From positions 1 through 52,010 of the forward strand of contig PYST01000288.1 of assembly GCA_003049485.1 (NCBI GenBank): a stretch of DNA of 52,010 nucleotides. The letters are read 5' to 3'. How positions within the stretch are numbered: the stretch's first letter is position 1; each line of letters begins with the position of its first letter. A program made the translations under genes and the position numbers. Below, piece by piece: positions 20,562-31,175 of this stretch. This stretch comes from Ophioceras dolichostomum (Eukaryota > Ascomycota > Sordariomycetes > Magnaporthales > Ophioceraceae). A model generated the notes under the pieces. It did not search any database. It was not told the DNA's origin and saw only the letters and a program-made list of their open reading frames with translations.

Positions 20562-22495
20562 AGGGGGGGGATGGTGTCTGTCCCTTCTTCCGGCGACACT
20601 GGTTGGAGCTCAAAGTAGGCAGGATAGAGAGGGGACAAGAAGGTCGGGTGAGGAGGCAAGGAGCAGAATACGACCGGCAAGCTAGGCGTTGTACCTGAGC
20701 GTCCAATGGAAGAACCCATCCTTGGTGGAAGGGGGGCGGAAAAGACGCGCTTTTATGGTAAATCCCCAAAGCGCCGCCACACAGGGCGCCTTCCACGCGA
20801 ACCCCTCCTGAGGATGTTCCTTCTCTGTACGAGGTAGGATTGGGATCGGCGTGCCATTGACGGCGACCAGCTAGAGCTTTCCTGATGAAAGAACGCCCCG
20901 TCTTACCTAGGGATTCCAGTCATTCAGGGGTCTAGGAAAACTAAGAAGTGTAGAAGGTGGATTTTTACGGTAGCGCCCAGAAAAGAAGCTCCTTGGCGAC
21001 AGTCAGAATCACGGAGATCTATGCAGCGCCGCGGGAACGCTGTGACCCCGACTGCCCAGAACGGAAGGAGGGAAAAGCTGCCGAAAAGAGGGCGAGGGCA
21101 AATAATCCGTGAGCAGTAGCAAGAATCTCGCCTTGGCTAGCTTGGTTGAGCTTGGCAGGCGGTCCTCGGGGCAGGACGCAACCTGGGTCAGGGCGTCAGC
21201 GGCGATAGCAAATACACAAAGTTCGTTCGTCGACCGCCCGGGCGTCTTTATTTCGTCCCCTCTTGCCGTTTGCAGTGCTGCCGTGGCTCTTACAGGGGTT
21301 TATGGCGGACTGATGTTTCGTGTGCGGAACGATTCCGAGCGCCTCCGTACCACCACGGGAAAGAGTCGACCGAGGGGTAAATTCCTTGGACCAGTTCCGG
21401 TCGTGGTGCTGCACCGCAGCATTTGATACTGGCAGCAGGTTGAGTTAGTCGACGGACAAAACATGACAACGGCTGGGAGCTTCCCACGCAACTTTTCACT
21501 GCTTCAAACAAAACCCGCATTTCTAACGCGCATTAAGTCTTAAACTTACAAAACTTTATGTCTCCAACTAAACTAGCATTTAAATTATTATCTAACCTTT
21601 TCTCAAAAATATCTGGAATGCTGTTAAGCTGTTTGCTGCGGAGAGACAGAGAGGCAGCTAGCTAGCTTGGGGTTTGTCAAAACCGTCGTCATCAGGTATC
21701 CGTGTTCTCCGTGTTCTGTAGCTCCTTCTGTGTTCGCCAAGCTTCCGAGACAACCCACCTTGCGCAGAAAGGAAGGAGTATGAGTGTATGCCTGTGTGTG
21801 TGCCTTGTCTTCGGTCTTAAAGCTGCTTCCTTTTTTTGGTCGTTCCCCCAACCGGGTCGTCGTGGAGATTTTAATAAGTTTAACTGTGACAATCGGTCAC
21901 ATCCGCGAATCGGATTTCTTTTTCCGTGGTTGTCTCCTGGTTTGCGCCGGCTTCCCAGCTTCCCAGCTGCCAATTCAGCCCAGCACGAAAAGATACCGCA
22001 AACGACGACACCCCTGCCGAGACCCCGCCGAGCTAATCAGGATAGGGCAGGAGCTGAGGGTGTGAGATTGCGGGGCGGCACGCAGCGGATTCAGATGCCA
22101 GCCAGCGTCCTCAATTTGCTGTTCGGCACCTGTCGCCAGACTGCCCCCCCATGGATGCAACCCTCCTTCAGTACTGTTGGGGTGGTAAGCGAATGCATGA
22201 GCCGAAGAGGTTCTCATCCTTGTGAGTATCAGTGATGAGCGTGGAGTTGAAGCTGACATCTTTCCTGTATTGCTTTCGAGGATTTTCCGCCGTCGCCGTT
22301 CCTGAAATTCTTGCGCCGCCAACTCCAAACAAGCAGCTCCCTTGGATACATCCCTACCGTCGTCCCCCTCGTCAACTTCCGAGGTGCCCTCTTCCGCGAC
22401 GAGCTTGCGTGCCACTGGCGCCGAAGCTCTTGTCGTCTGGCCGCCGCGGACCGTGTAGCTGATTCATCATTCTTGCTCCCCTCAGCACACGGCGC
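20562..22495. other. Intergenic between divergent/tail-to-promoter genes, no supported gene
   Basis: This 1.9-kb stretch separates the start of the leftward choice-of-anchor-B-like gene from the 3' end of the leftward NLR. A TATA-like CCATAAAA on the minus strand (about 20751-20758) lies 190 bases before the start at 20561. An AT-rich patch at about 21530-21630 stands out from the GC-rich surroundings. Open frames (for example 21702-22235 +) have low-complexity content and I do not accept them. Confidence 0.5.
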
Positions 22496-25400
22496 CTAGG
22501 TCCCCCATCCAAATCCCAGCATGGTCCTGATCTGGGCCGCCGTCGCCGTGGTCGGCAATCTCTCGGCGATCTTCCGCGGCGTTTCCCTCCCCTCTTTCGG
22601 CCGCTTGCGTGAATCGGCCCCGACGCCCAGGAGACTTTGCACGGCATACACGCACTCGGTCTGCACCGCCACGTGAAGCGGCGTGTACCCGCGCGAGTTG
22701 TATCCGGACGGGTCGGGCGTACAGCCGAGGATGTAGTCGAAGCCCTCTCTGTAGTTAGTGCCGATGGTGTGGCAGAGCCCGTCGCACACGGCCTCGTCCA
22801 GCCTCTCGATGAGCCGATTCCTGTCGGGAGTCGCCGGACGAGCACGCAGTCTTCCCTCGGTGTTCCGTGCCGCCTGGAGCAGGATCACGATGAAGTCTCG
22901 CTCCCTGCGGTTCACCGCACTGACGAAAGGCGGCTCCCACGACGGCCGCCCGTCGTGTTGCGGCGCGATGACGTCGACGGCGCGCTCCGGAGACGTGTAG
23001 CCCGCGATGCGGTCCACCATCATCCGCAGCATCTGGCTGCTCCCACTCGACACAGTATACCACAGAGGAAGTTCACCGTCCAGATTCGCGATCGCCGGAT
23101 CCGCTCCCATCCTCAGCGCAAACTCCATGAACTCCGGGAAGTTCTCCACCACCGCCCTGTAACATATCGTCATGCCCCACTCGTTGAGGCCGTTGATGTT
23201 CGTGCCATTGTCGACAAGGCGGGTGGCGAAGGCGAACATCTGTTGAAACTCTGCTGTGCCCTCCATGTCCCGGCGACGCTTGAGAGCCGCGTCGAACACG
23301 GCGTGGAGCACCGGGCTCTCGTTGCTGCCGACCCCCCTCACGATGAGGAAGTCACCCATGGCCCAGAGCCCATCTTGCACGACTGCCTCGAGCAAACTCC
23401 GCTTCTGGTCGTCCTGGTTGAGGAGGTAGATGCTGGGGAGGCGCTCGATGAGGAGGTCCATGACTCGGATGTGTCCATTCGTCTGCCCCTTGGCGGCGAG
23501 GTGGACAATGTCCGAAGGGAACCGAGAAGTCTCCGACGGTGGCCACTGGTCGAGCACGAACCGCACCATCTCGAAGTTTTGCTTCGAGACATACTTGGGT
23601 AAGTAGTAGAGGTGTGTAGTCGCCTCGCTCAGCTGCCGCTTCATCGCATCCATGAGCCATATGTCGCCTTTCCGTAGGGCGATGTCCGGCAGAGCCAGCT
23701 CAATGCTGGTAGCCTTGAGCCGGCGCAGTAACAACTCGAACATTTCGGTGTCGTCCTCGCCGGAGGTCGCGAGTGTCTGGAGGATGGACTCCCATCCACC
23801 ACGAGGCGTGAGTCCGACCTCTTGTTCACCGAATGATTCGGCATGGTCCAGAAGCGCATTCACGCAACTATGGTGGTTATTCGTGACGGCTACTACTAGG
23901 GGAGGCTGCGCCACCGCGCGCTCCTCTGGCAGTTTTTTGAACCCTGGAGGTGGAGACCCAGATCGAAACGGTTCCCTCCCAGATGAAGGCTCCTTCCTAT
24001 AGAATCCTGGGCTGGCAGAAGACGAGGGCTCCTTCCTATAGAACCCCTCTCTGGCGGAGGACGACGAAGCTGAGGCCGCCCCAGGTGGCCCAAATGGTCC
24101 ACCCAGACTTGCTTCAGGAGAGGCACGGCCCGCTTCAGGAGAAGTACGATCAAGCAGTCTTGATCCTGGGGCGAGAAGGCCTTCTCCGTCTGGCCGCTTC
24201 GGGTTCGTCGAGACGAGCAGCATAGTGGCTATGGCATCGCGGCCGCGTCGAACCGCCGCATGCAGAGGCGTCCAGCCCTCTTTGTCACCCATGGCAACAA
24301 ATGCGCATTTCGCCAACAGTAAGGCAACTACAAGTTCGGAGCCCGCTTCGACGGCGTAGTGGAGCGGCGTCCAGCCTAGCTCGTCTCGAATGTTGAGGAG
24401 GTTCGGGTATGATCCGAGGATGGACGCGGCCCAAACAGCACTCCCAGCCTGAGCTGCCAGGTGCAGAAGCCCACGCCCATCCGGCATGGTGATTTCCGGA
24501 TCGGCAAGCTCGGTCAAGAGCGGGGCCGGGTAACTCCAGCCGTTCTCGATGGCAATGAACACTGCGGTTCGGCCGTTCGTCTCGCGGGCGTCGACGTCCG
24601 CCTCCGCAGAGACTAACAAGGTCACGGCAGTCTCATTGCCCATCTCCACTGCAACGTGCAGTGGGGTCCGCCCTTCCTCGTCCGCCGACTTGATGAAATG
24701 CGGCAACATGACGTGCTCGAGAAGCCCGTCGTTTCCGTTCTCGATGGCGACGTGGAGCGGCGTACTCTTCCCGACTGTCGGTTCCGACTGTCCCCATTGC
24801 TTTATTCCCCTGTCGGTTTTCTCGGTCTCTACAAGGAGCTCCGCTAGACCCTTCAGCTCATGGAGGCAGGCGATGTGCAGGGGGGTCATTGTATCAGGGT
24901 ATCTGTACGAGCCGAGGAGGAATCCTGCCAGTTTGGCCCAGACCTTGAAGTGGCCGGTGTCTGCTCGGAAGAAAGGCAGCAGCAGCATATCCCACATGTC
25001 AGCGAGCTGCTCCTTCGAGAGCCGCCTGAGGTAGCTCGGCCAGTGCTCGACGGCGTGCCTGACAAACGCGGTGTCACTGAAGACTTCGGCAAGATCTTTC
25101 TGCTCACCCCGGCCGGCGGTCGCGCGAGCCTCTTCCATCCTCATAGATGCCGAGAAGCAGACATCGTCCATGTTCAGGTACCGCACGCACGTCCTCAGCA
25201 GACCGACGTTCGCTTCAGGTCGCTCGAAGAAAAACCTGTTTGGTCGTCCATCTTCTAATTTCCGAGCCGTCAGGAAGGCGAAAACTGAGTGGTGCGCCAG
25301 CTCGATCTGCTTGGTTGACGGCGACCGGCGAATCAAACTCCCGCAGATGTCGAATATCTCCTCGGGCCGTTGCAGCATTCTGCGCTTGACGTCGACAAGG

Positions 25401-27437
25401 CACTGGGTACTGGGATACACAGCTATAGCCTCTGTCAACTCCAGGAGGCTCAGCGGAGAGTTGGCAAACAAGACGAATGTCAGGATCCGTCTTGCCAGTA
25501 CCAAGTCATCAGCACTCAGCCTCGAGAAAGTCTGCTCATAGGTCTGATCCAGTCCGGCAGGGAGAGCCCGGAGCAAGTCGGTCGTGATATCGGACCGGAC
25601 CTGCACGAGATAGTCGACCTGACAAGCCACCCATTGGAACCTAGAGAAATAAGCATGAGTAACCGAAGAAGTATGGCTTGGAAGTACGTCGTCCTGGAAG
25701 TTGCGAGGCCAGTGGCGCTGAGGCTACTCACATTCCGTCGGCACGGGCCACGAGTTCCCTCACGATCTCGTCCAGCTGTGGCGTGGGATACCGACGGCGT
25801 CTGGTAAGACGCTTCCGCGCAAAAAGTTCGATATCCTTGGCAATATCGTCTGGAGTGACGGTCAGAGCACCGGGGGATGTGAACGCCTTGATTCCAGGGT
25901 CGGTCCGACTTGCGATGAGAACTTTGAAATTCGTCGACTTAATCGGCAGGTGCTCGATGAAGTCCATCACATCCCAGCTGGCCGAGAGCGACATCTCATC
26001 CAGGCCGTCGATGACAAGGAAAACCATGCTTTCCAGGAGGCCAGAGATCTCAGTGAAGAGGCTCCTCAGATCCTGGCATCCCGGGACGGTCGACTTGCGC
26101 TTGTGCTTCTTGTAGAGCTCGTCGACAGTATCGAAAACTGGCCGACGGCTCGACAACGGGACCTGCTCAAGCAACTGGGCGGTGAACGACCCGATCAGCT
26201 TGACAGGTGAAAGAGTTGAATCGTTTTTGAAAGTGCAGTAGTGATATGCTATGACGGAGTCGGGTGGCCCGATCTCCTTGTCGAGGATAGAATCGACGAT
26301 TTTGGACCTGGGCGTACATGTGTTAGCGTATTATGAAAAGCATGGACCGAGAAGCCAGGATATGGAAGCGGAAGCGAAAGAGAAAGAAACATCCTCGGGG
26401 AAGATTAAAGGGGAGGATGAGATCATACACCGTGACGGACTTGCCGCACCCCTGGGTCCCGCTCACCCAGAGGAAGGACGACTCGCTCGCCCCTCGCCAA
26501 GCCGTGAACTCCGGGCGAGACAGGATCCATTCAGCTGAATCGCCGTCCCGGCGCTGGCAAATATCGGAATGCTCCGCCTTTGTGGGCGTTCCCAACCATT
26601 CGATCATCGCGTCCCAAGCTTCAGCTGTAACGGAGCGCGAGGATCGGGCTATCAGCATCAAAGTTCCTGTACACGAGAGAGAGAAAGGACAGAAAACGTG
26701 TCTTTCGTACCACTGTGAGCATCGACGAGCGAATCGAGGGCCCCTGCCATCCTCTGCTGACCATGACTGAGATCCTCGAGGCCTCTGACGAGGTCATCCA
26801 TCCTCTGCTGTATGAGGTCCGATTGCGAGCTGAGGACAATCGGGCAGTTAGCTCCCGTCCGTGCTTGGGTTCTCCCTTTCATGCGATCAGAGAAAACGGT
26901 CAATACGCACCTAAAATCCAATTGGAAGCACAGCATAAAATAGCTCTTGTATTGCTCGATCCTCCTCATCAACCGCGCCAGCCTCTCCTCCCTCCCCTGG
27001 CCCTTAACCACCCTCGCAATCCGGCCCGCGGTAGACAGTTCGGCCTGCAATTCACAAATCTCCGTCAACGTCCCGCGACAGTCCGCGATGAGCGCATCGA
27101 ACGTCCTTTTGTGCGGTATCGCGGCGACGTTCGCTCCGCCACCGCCGCCACCTAACGACGGGCCCGCAACGGGAGAAGAAGGAACGGTGGGAGGAAGAGA
27201 GGGAGGAAGCGTGGGGCCGAAAAAGCCCGCCGTCGCCGCCGCCCTGGGAGCCTCTATCCGGGCTTTGACGGCGAGGAGCAATCCGGAAAACGCCGCGACC
27301 TCGTTCGTGAGCGCGCGGAGGTCGTCGGCGCTGTGCCCCGCCCTGGAGCAGATGGCGTACCCCGCTGAGGCCACCGAGCCGGCGAGACTCAGCAGGCCTG
27401 CGATGCTGGACGCCGCGGCAATGGCCTCCAGCGCCAT
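22496..27437 (-). CDS. NACHT-ankyrin NLR (STAND protein), 5 exons
   Basis: Spliced model complement(join(22496..25640, 25732..26307, 26429..26666, 26711..26829, 26911..27437)), 1534 residues, all phases consistent. The N-terminal 215 residues are helical (MALEAIAAASSIAGLLSLAG...), resembling fungal Helo-like/STAND N-terminal domains, with a Gly/Pro-rich loop near 105-135. The NACHT domain has the P-loop GTQGCGKS at about 284-291 and Walker B MVFLVIDGLDEMS at about 388-400. A helical arm follows (about 487-735), including HHSVFAFLTARKLED. From about 737 there are ankyrin repeats (TPLHIACLHELKG, TPLHVAIENGNDG, RTPLHVAVEMGNE, WTPLHYAVEAGSE, WTPLHAAVRRGRD), a repeat-bearing disordered insertion (about 975-1062), then more divergent repeats ending YTPLHVAVQTECVYA. 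Such proteins are the fungal counterparts of NLR immune receptors, acting in allorecognition or defence. Every splice junction joins family-typical sequence. The ligand is unknown; the N-terminal domain assignment is tentative. Confidence 0.9.
23985..24075 (-). repeat. In-frame duplication encoding GFYRKEPSS units in the NLR
   Basis: A 17-base core (TTCTATAGGAAGGAGCC on the coding strand) occurs twice about 40 bases apart, encoding two copies of a GFYRKEPSS unit, followed by a degenerate third (REPFRSGSPPPGFKK). Just N-terminal, SPEAGRASPEAS is a second short duplication. The tract separates two blocks of ankyrin repeats. Confidence 0.75.
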
Positions 27438-28145
27438 CGTATGTTTGCGTGGGGGAAAAAAAGCGGATGGCAACAATTGACGGTTTAACGGAATGGAATA
27501 TTTTCTCGTCTCCTCCCCCAGTGTGGAACAAAATGAAGAAAAGAAAAAGTAACGCGGGTGCTGCCGCCGATTGATGATCATCTCGAGACTCGGGAATGCG
27601 GGGCCCAAGCCACCTCAGCTGAAAAAGCCGCACCACCCTTCTCTGCAGTACTAACCCAGAAATCGGTAAGGCTGTGGCTTAGCAGGCGCCCTTTTTCCAC
27701 TCATTGTTAAGCATTGAGGCAGCCGTGGCAACATTGTTTGCAGTAGCGCGCATAGATCGACGCCGTCGATGGAATGGAATGACTTAGCCCCATTGTAGAA
27801 AAAAGGGGGGCGGGAGTATCCGTCGACAATGATCGCACAAATCCCGATTACGCGCAATTTGGAATCGGGCAGGGGTGAAATCCCATTGAGAATTTTTTGA
27901 CTCCCCGAGACGAAGGAGGGACTGGGTGGTATTAGGGAGGATGGCATTGGGTTGATGGCCCACGATGGCCGCACGCGAGGACAAAGGCATGCGATGTAAT
28001 GTAATGTAGTGTAATGTATTTACCTGGTGCTGTGATTTCCCGATCTGCCAGGTTGTGCTATACGCCGTTCTATACTATGTCCCCACCCCAGCTATGTCCC
28101 CATATCCCCTCCCTGCCCATCCCTCAAACCGAATACCCTCCGGAC
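27438..28145. other. Intergenic, NLR promoter side, with MITE-like fragment
   Basis: This holds the NLR promoter and the 3' flank of the small hypothetical gene. Positions 27988-28022 resemble one terminal arm of the 145-bp element. A 107-codon minus-strand frame at 27651-27974 has no recognisable content. Confidence 0.45.
27988..28022. repeat. Possible solo arm of the MITE-like family
   Basis: GATGTAATGTAATGTAGTGT followed by AATGTATTTAC resembles the left terminal repeat of the elements at 19757 and 20294. No matching inverted arm is found within the next few hundred bases, and the following sequence differs from the element core. It may be a degraded or related element, or chance. Confidence 0.35.
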
Positions 28146-28475
28146 TTATTTCTCGACGTTGCCGTCGTCGGCCGGCTTTGACTGCTGCGGCTGGCACTGC
28201 GCGGGAGGAGGCAACAGCGGCAAGAACGTGAACGGCGCCGTTGTTTTCGGTGTCTGCACTCCTCCGTCGAACGGGTTTGTGGACTCCTTCGCGGATCTCA
28301 GGGGCGGCGTAAGCTCAAGCGGCCGAAGTTTCGCGTTCAACTTCTTGAGCCGGTCCATCATGGGGATGGAAGGCCAAGAAGAAGAAGCCGAGTCGGGTCC
28401 CTTGGAATCGGCGATGGTGGTGGTGTCCGCTGCCTTCGTCGCCGCCGACGTGTGGGTTATTGAGACTGTAGCCAT
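28146..28475 (-). CDS. Small hypothetical protein
   Basis: A 109-residue single frame. It is Ser/Thr/Ala-rich at the start (MATVSITHTSAATKAADTTT), has a central basic helix-like segment (MMDRLKKLNAKLRPLELTPP) and ends in a Pro/Gln-rich tail. There is no signal peptide, membrane segment or known domain, and it is probably largely disordered. The Met at 28475 is the first in frame. I accept it as a possible gene because the frame is balanced and sits between a promoter-like CT-rich leader on the minus strand and a stop followed by pyrimidine-rich DNA, but chance cannot be excluded. Confidence 0.4.
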   Translation of the reverse strand: MATVSITHTSAATKAADTTTIADSKGPDSASSSWPSIPMMDRLKKLNAKLRPLELTPPLRSAKESTNPFDGGVQTPKTTAPFTFLPLLPPPAQCQPQQSKPADDGNVEK

Positions 28476-29764
28476 TGCTTGGCTGAATGCTAGGTATCAA
28501 GTGGAAATCTCTGTGATGCTGTCGCTCTAGAGGGACGAACGGACCGGGGGCTGGGGCGCGTTGGAGCGGGAGTTGAGAGAAATCGTTGGCTGTGATGAAA
28601 GGCAAGATTGGGTGACCAGAACGAACGGGAAATGCGAAGTGGATGGTGTGGATTCGATCTCGCGTTTAGCAGTAGTGGAATATCCGGAATGAGAGAGGGC
28701 GAGTGGAACTGAGCAGCTCTGAAGAACACACTGATGGGAGGAAATAGAGACAGAGGGCTGCTAGATGATCACAGGCCGGCGCGAGGGAGAGCGGTCGAAA
28801 TCAAGAAGGTGCGGAACGGCAAATACAGAGAGCTATTTGTCGCCTGTGGCAGAGGGTTCCGTGTGATTCACTGTAAATATAACGTCCCAAGGGACTCATC
28901 TTGTGACTATGAAATTCCAACAAAGGCCTATTGTTGGAATGCACCATTGTTGCTCAATAGCCAGTGACTAACAGCCAGAGAGGTCATGAAGCCAAGGTGC
29001 AAGGCAGGCAAATCAAAGATTGTCATTTATCATTGTTCATAATTGAGTGGCCTTTGGGCCGAGGTGGAGAAGGGCTGAACCTAACATTCTCAAAGACAAA
29101 GACCGGGCTCCTTGGTGCCGTGAATAGTCCAGAGAGCCGTCTAGCCTGCATCATCTCCACGCCACAGTCGGCCGTCGCCGAAGATATGAAGGGGTGGGCT
29201 CTTCTTTCTGCCTGTGTCGGTGAGCTGGGGCCGGCGGCGGGGGAGGCTCGCAACCTGGAATGACCGAGCCACTGCACGTAACAACTTGTCCACCATTCTT
29301 CGCACCGGGTGGGTCGTCCTCGGTGCGAGGAGGAAATACTTTTTGTGAAGCCGGGGTCGCGGACGCAGGCCACGGAGGCCACGACAGCTAAGAACGCATT
29401 GCTGCCCATAAAGAGCGTTGTTGTTCGTTTGGTACAAGGGATCCCACGTTGTTGTCGGAGGACTTCGGCGTGTTGGCGGTTGATCCGCGAGCTTGTGGAG
29501 GTGGAGTGGGAAGTGAGACGAGCCGTACCCAATGTCGACATCGTTTTATAAATGCTCTTCGCCAAGGACGGCCCTTCCCTCAACCATAACTACCATCGGT
29601 CCCCTTCTGGCATAATCTCATTGTTTGCGTGGGGCAACAAAGAAAGTTTGGCAACAGATTCCAGTGTCCATAGATCCAATCTTCAGTCACCAAACAATCT
29701 TCAAAAATATCAAGCTACTGCATGCCGTGACAGGGGAAGCACATCCAGACAGACGGCAAAAAGG
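28476..29764. other. Intergenic, weak frames only
   Basis: The longest minus-strand frame (29023-29583) starts right beside a TTTATAAAA element at about 29545, which would place the TATA box at the ATG; a shorter start further in gives a hydrophobic SNAFLAVVASVACV stretch. I do not accept it as a gene. Nothing else is recognisable. Confidence 0.4.
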
Positions 29765-29836
29765 AGCTCGAGACCGGGTTCGAACCGATGACCTCAAGAT
29801 CTGCAATCTCATGCGCTACCCCTGCGCCACTCGAGC
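29765..29836 (-). tRNA. tRNA-Cys(GCA)
   Basis: On the minus strand a complete 72-nt cloverleaf forms. The acceptor GCTCGAG pairs with CTCGAGC. The D arm is GCGC-AGGGGTA-GCGC. The anticodon stem TGAGA pairs with TCTTG (two wobble pairs) and the loop TTGCAGA gives anticodon GCA. The T arm is ATCGG-TTCGAAC-CCGGT and the discriminator is T. There is no intron. The A and B boxes are intact. Confidence 0.93.
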
Positions 29837-30373
29837 GAGAAATCATTCTGTAACCAGTAAGTATCTGTGCCAGTTGCGGATTTTCAAGTGTTCTGGGGGA
29901 GAGGGTCATCATGTCGTTTGTCGATGGCGTGCTCGGTGGCGGATGTGACGAGTGTTGGCCGGTTTTGTCACCGTGTCTCGAAAAGGGGCCGTTACACACA
30001 AGAAAGTTGGACCGAGTCTTCCTTGCCGGTATAAAGTTGCAGCACAAATTGGTGAATGGGTGCGCGGCCATGAGTTGGATGCAGGCCGTTTTCTCGTGAC
30101 TTAACCGAACCACGGCGGTATACGTTTCCAGTAAGGGGCATCCCTTTTTATTCCGATTGAATAGGGGGAAAGAAGTGAGCTAAGGTGGACAAGAAGAAGC
30201 AATGCTTGATCAAATTACTATCATGAACAGCGTGGTGTGTACTGATATAGAGTCTATGCCTCCCGCACCCCAAACTCCCGAGGACTATTTGCCGCCGTTC
30301 ACTAAAACGGTTGGTACATGGTATCTCTCAACCGTATCACGCAAACAACAGCAGCAACATCGCCCTGAAATTA
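29837..30373. other. Intergenic, no supported gene
   Basis: Upstream flank of tRNA-Cys and 3' flank of the GPI-anchored gene. No frame is convincing. Confidence 0.5.
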
Positions 30374-31175
30374 TTACACCCCAAGCATGACTCCACCAAC
30401 GAGCACAGCCGCGCCCGCGAGCACCGCCTGGCGAGTAACAGCCGGCATGGCAGCTCCTCCCGTCGATGAAGATGTGGTCGTGCGAGCGGTGGTCGGGGTC
30501 GGCAGCTTCTCCGCCCCGGCTGTGATGGTGACAGGCAACATGCTCGCGTTGACACTCCTAAAGGTGCCGGGGAAGTCCGAGTCGAGACCGTAGAATCCCG
30601 CATGGTTCCTGAACGGGTCGAACGTCCTGTTGTCGTAACCCCATCTCCCCGTGGCCGTGGCCGTGTCCTGCGCGGGGTCGAGCGTGGCCCTGAAGGTCAT
30701 GAAGCTAATTTTTTGGATGCCCAAGCAGAGTATCAGCAAAGAGTGCTCGGAGCTTCACCGAAGAGGGGATGAGAAGGGGGGAGGGCTAAACTTACAAAGA
30801 TTGCGACGTGGTGGCGGTGATGAAGCTCACAAACACCGTCTCTCCAGAGTCAGCCGTCCTGGTGACGGTGGCGTTCTCGAAACGGGTGGTGGTGAAGAAC
30901 GTCCGGTCGACGCTCCAGTTCACGATGGTCTGGTTGGTGACGACGACTTCGGCGCTCTTCATCATGTCGCACGCGCCTGGGTCCCTGGTGTTACGCTCGG
31001 CCGGGCAGCCGAGCACGTACCTCGTTGTATTAGGATAGGCGTATACGACGGACGCCTCGAGGACCGGAGCCCTCCGGGCGTCGACAGGTACGAATACTGA
31101 TGTCGTCGACGTAACTTCTTGCGCGGCGGCCGAGGCCGTCGTGGCGGAGAGGAGGACGACTGATGAGAACTTCAT
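30374..31175 (-). CDS. Secreted, GPI-anchored-type glycoprotein, 2 exons
   Basis: Spliced model complement(join(30374..30704, 30796..31175)), 236 residues. The N-terminus MKFSSVVLLSATTASAAAQE is a signal peptide. The chain has at least six N-glycosylation sequons (NTT, NQT, NWS, NAT, NRT, NAS) and one Cys pair (VLGCPAERNTRDPGACDMM). The C-terminus has a Thr/Ser-rich stem (TPTTARTTTSSSTGG) followed by a hydrophobic tail (AVLAGAAVLVGGVMLGV) with no basic residues after it. This is the layout of a GPI-anchored cell-surface or wall protein. The GTAAGT donor and ATTAG acceptor split a Phe codon. The middle part has no domain I recognise. A TATA-like AATAAAAAG lies about 110 bases upstream. Confidence 0.8.

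Noticed and set aside
21702..22235. A 177-codon plus-strand frame
   Set aside because: Cys/Ser/Pro-rich without motif or splice support; looks like chance in a pyrimidine-rich stretch.
22637..23602. A 321-codon plus-strand frame opposite the NLR
   Set aside because: Antisense of the ankyrin exon, which has the recognisable repeats; the plus-strand product has no known features.
29023..29583. A 186-codon minus-strand frame near tRNA-Cys
   Set aside because: A TATA-like element lies directly at its better Met and the composition is low-complexity; no domain.
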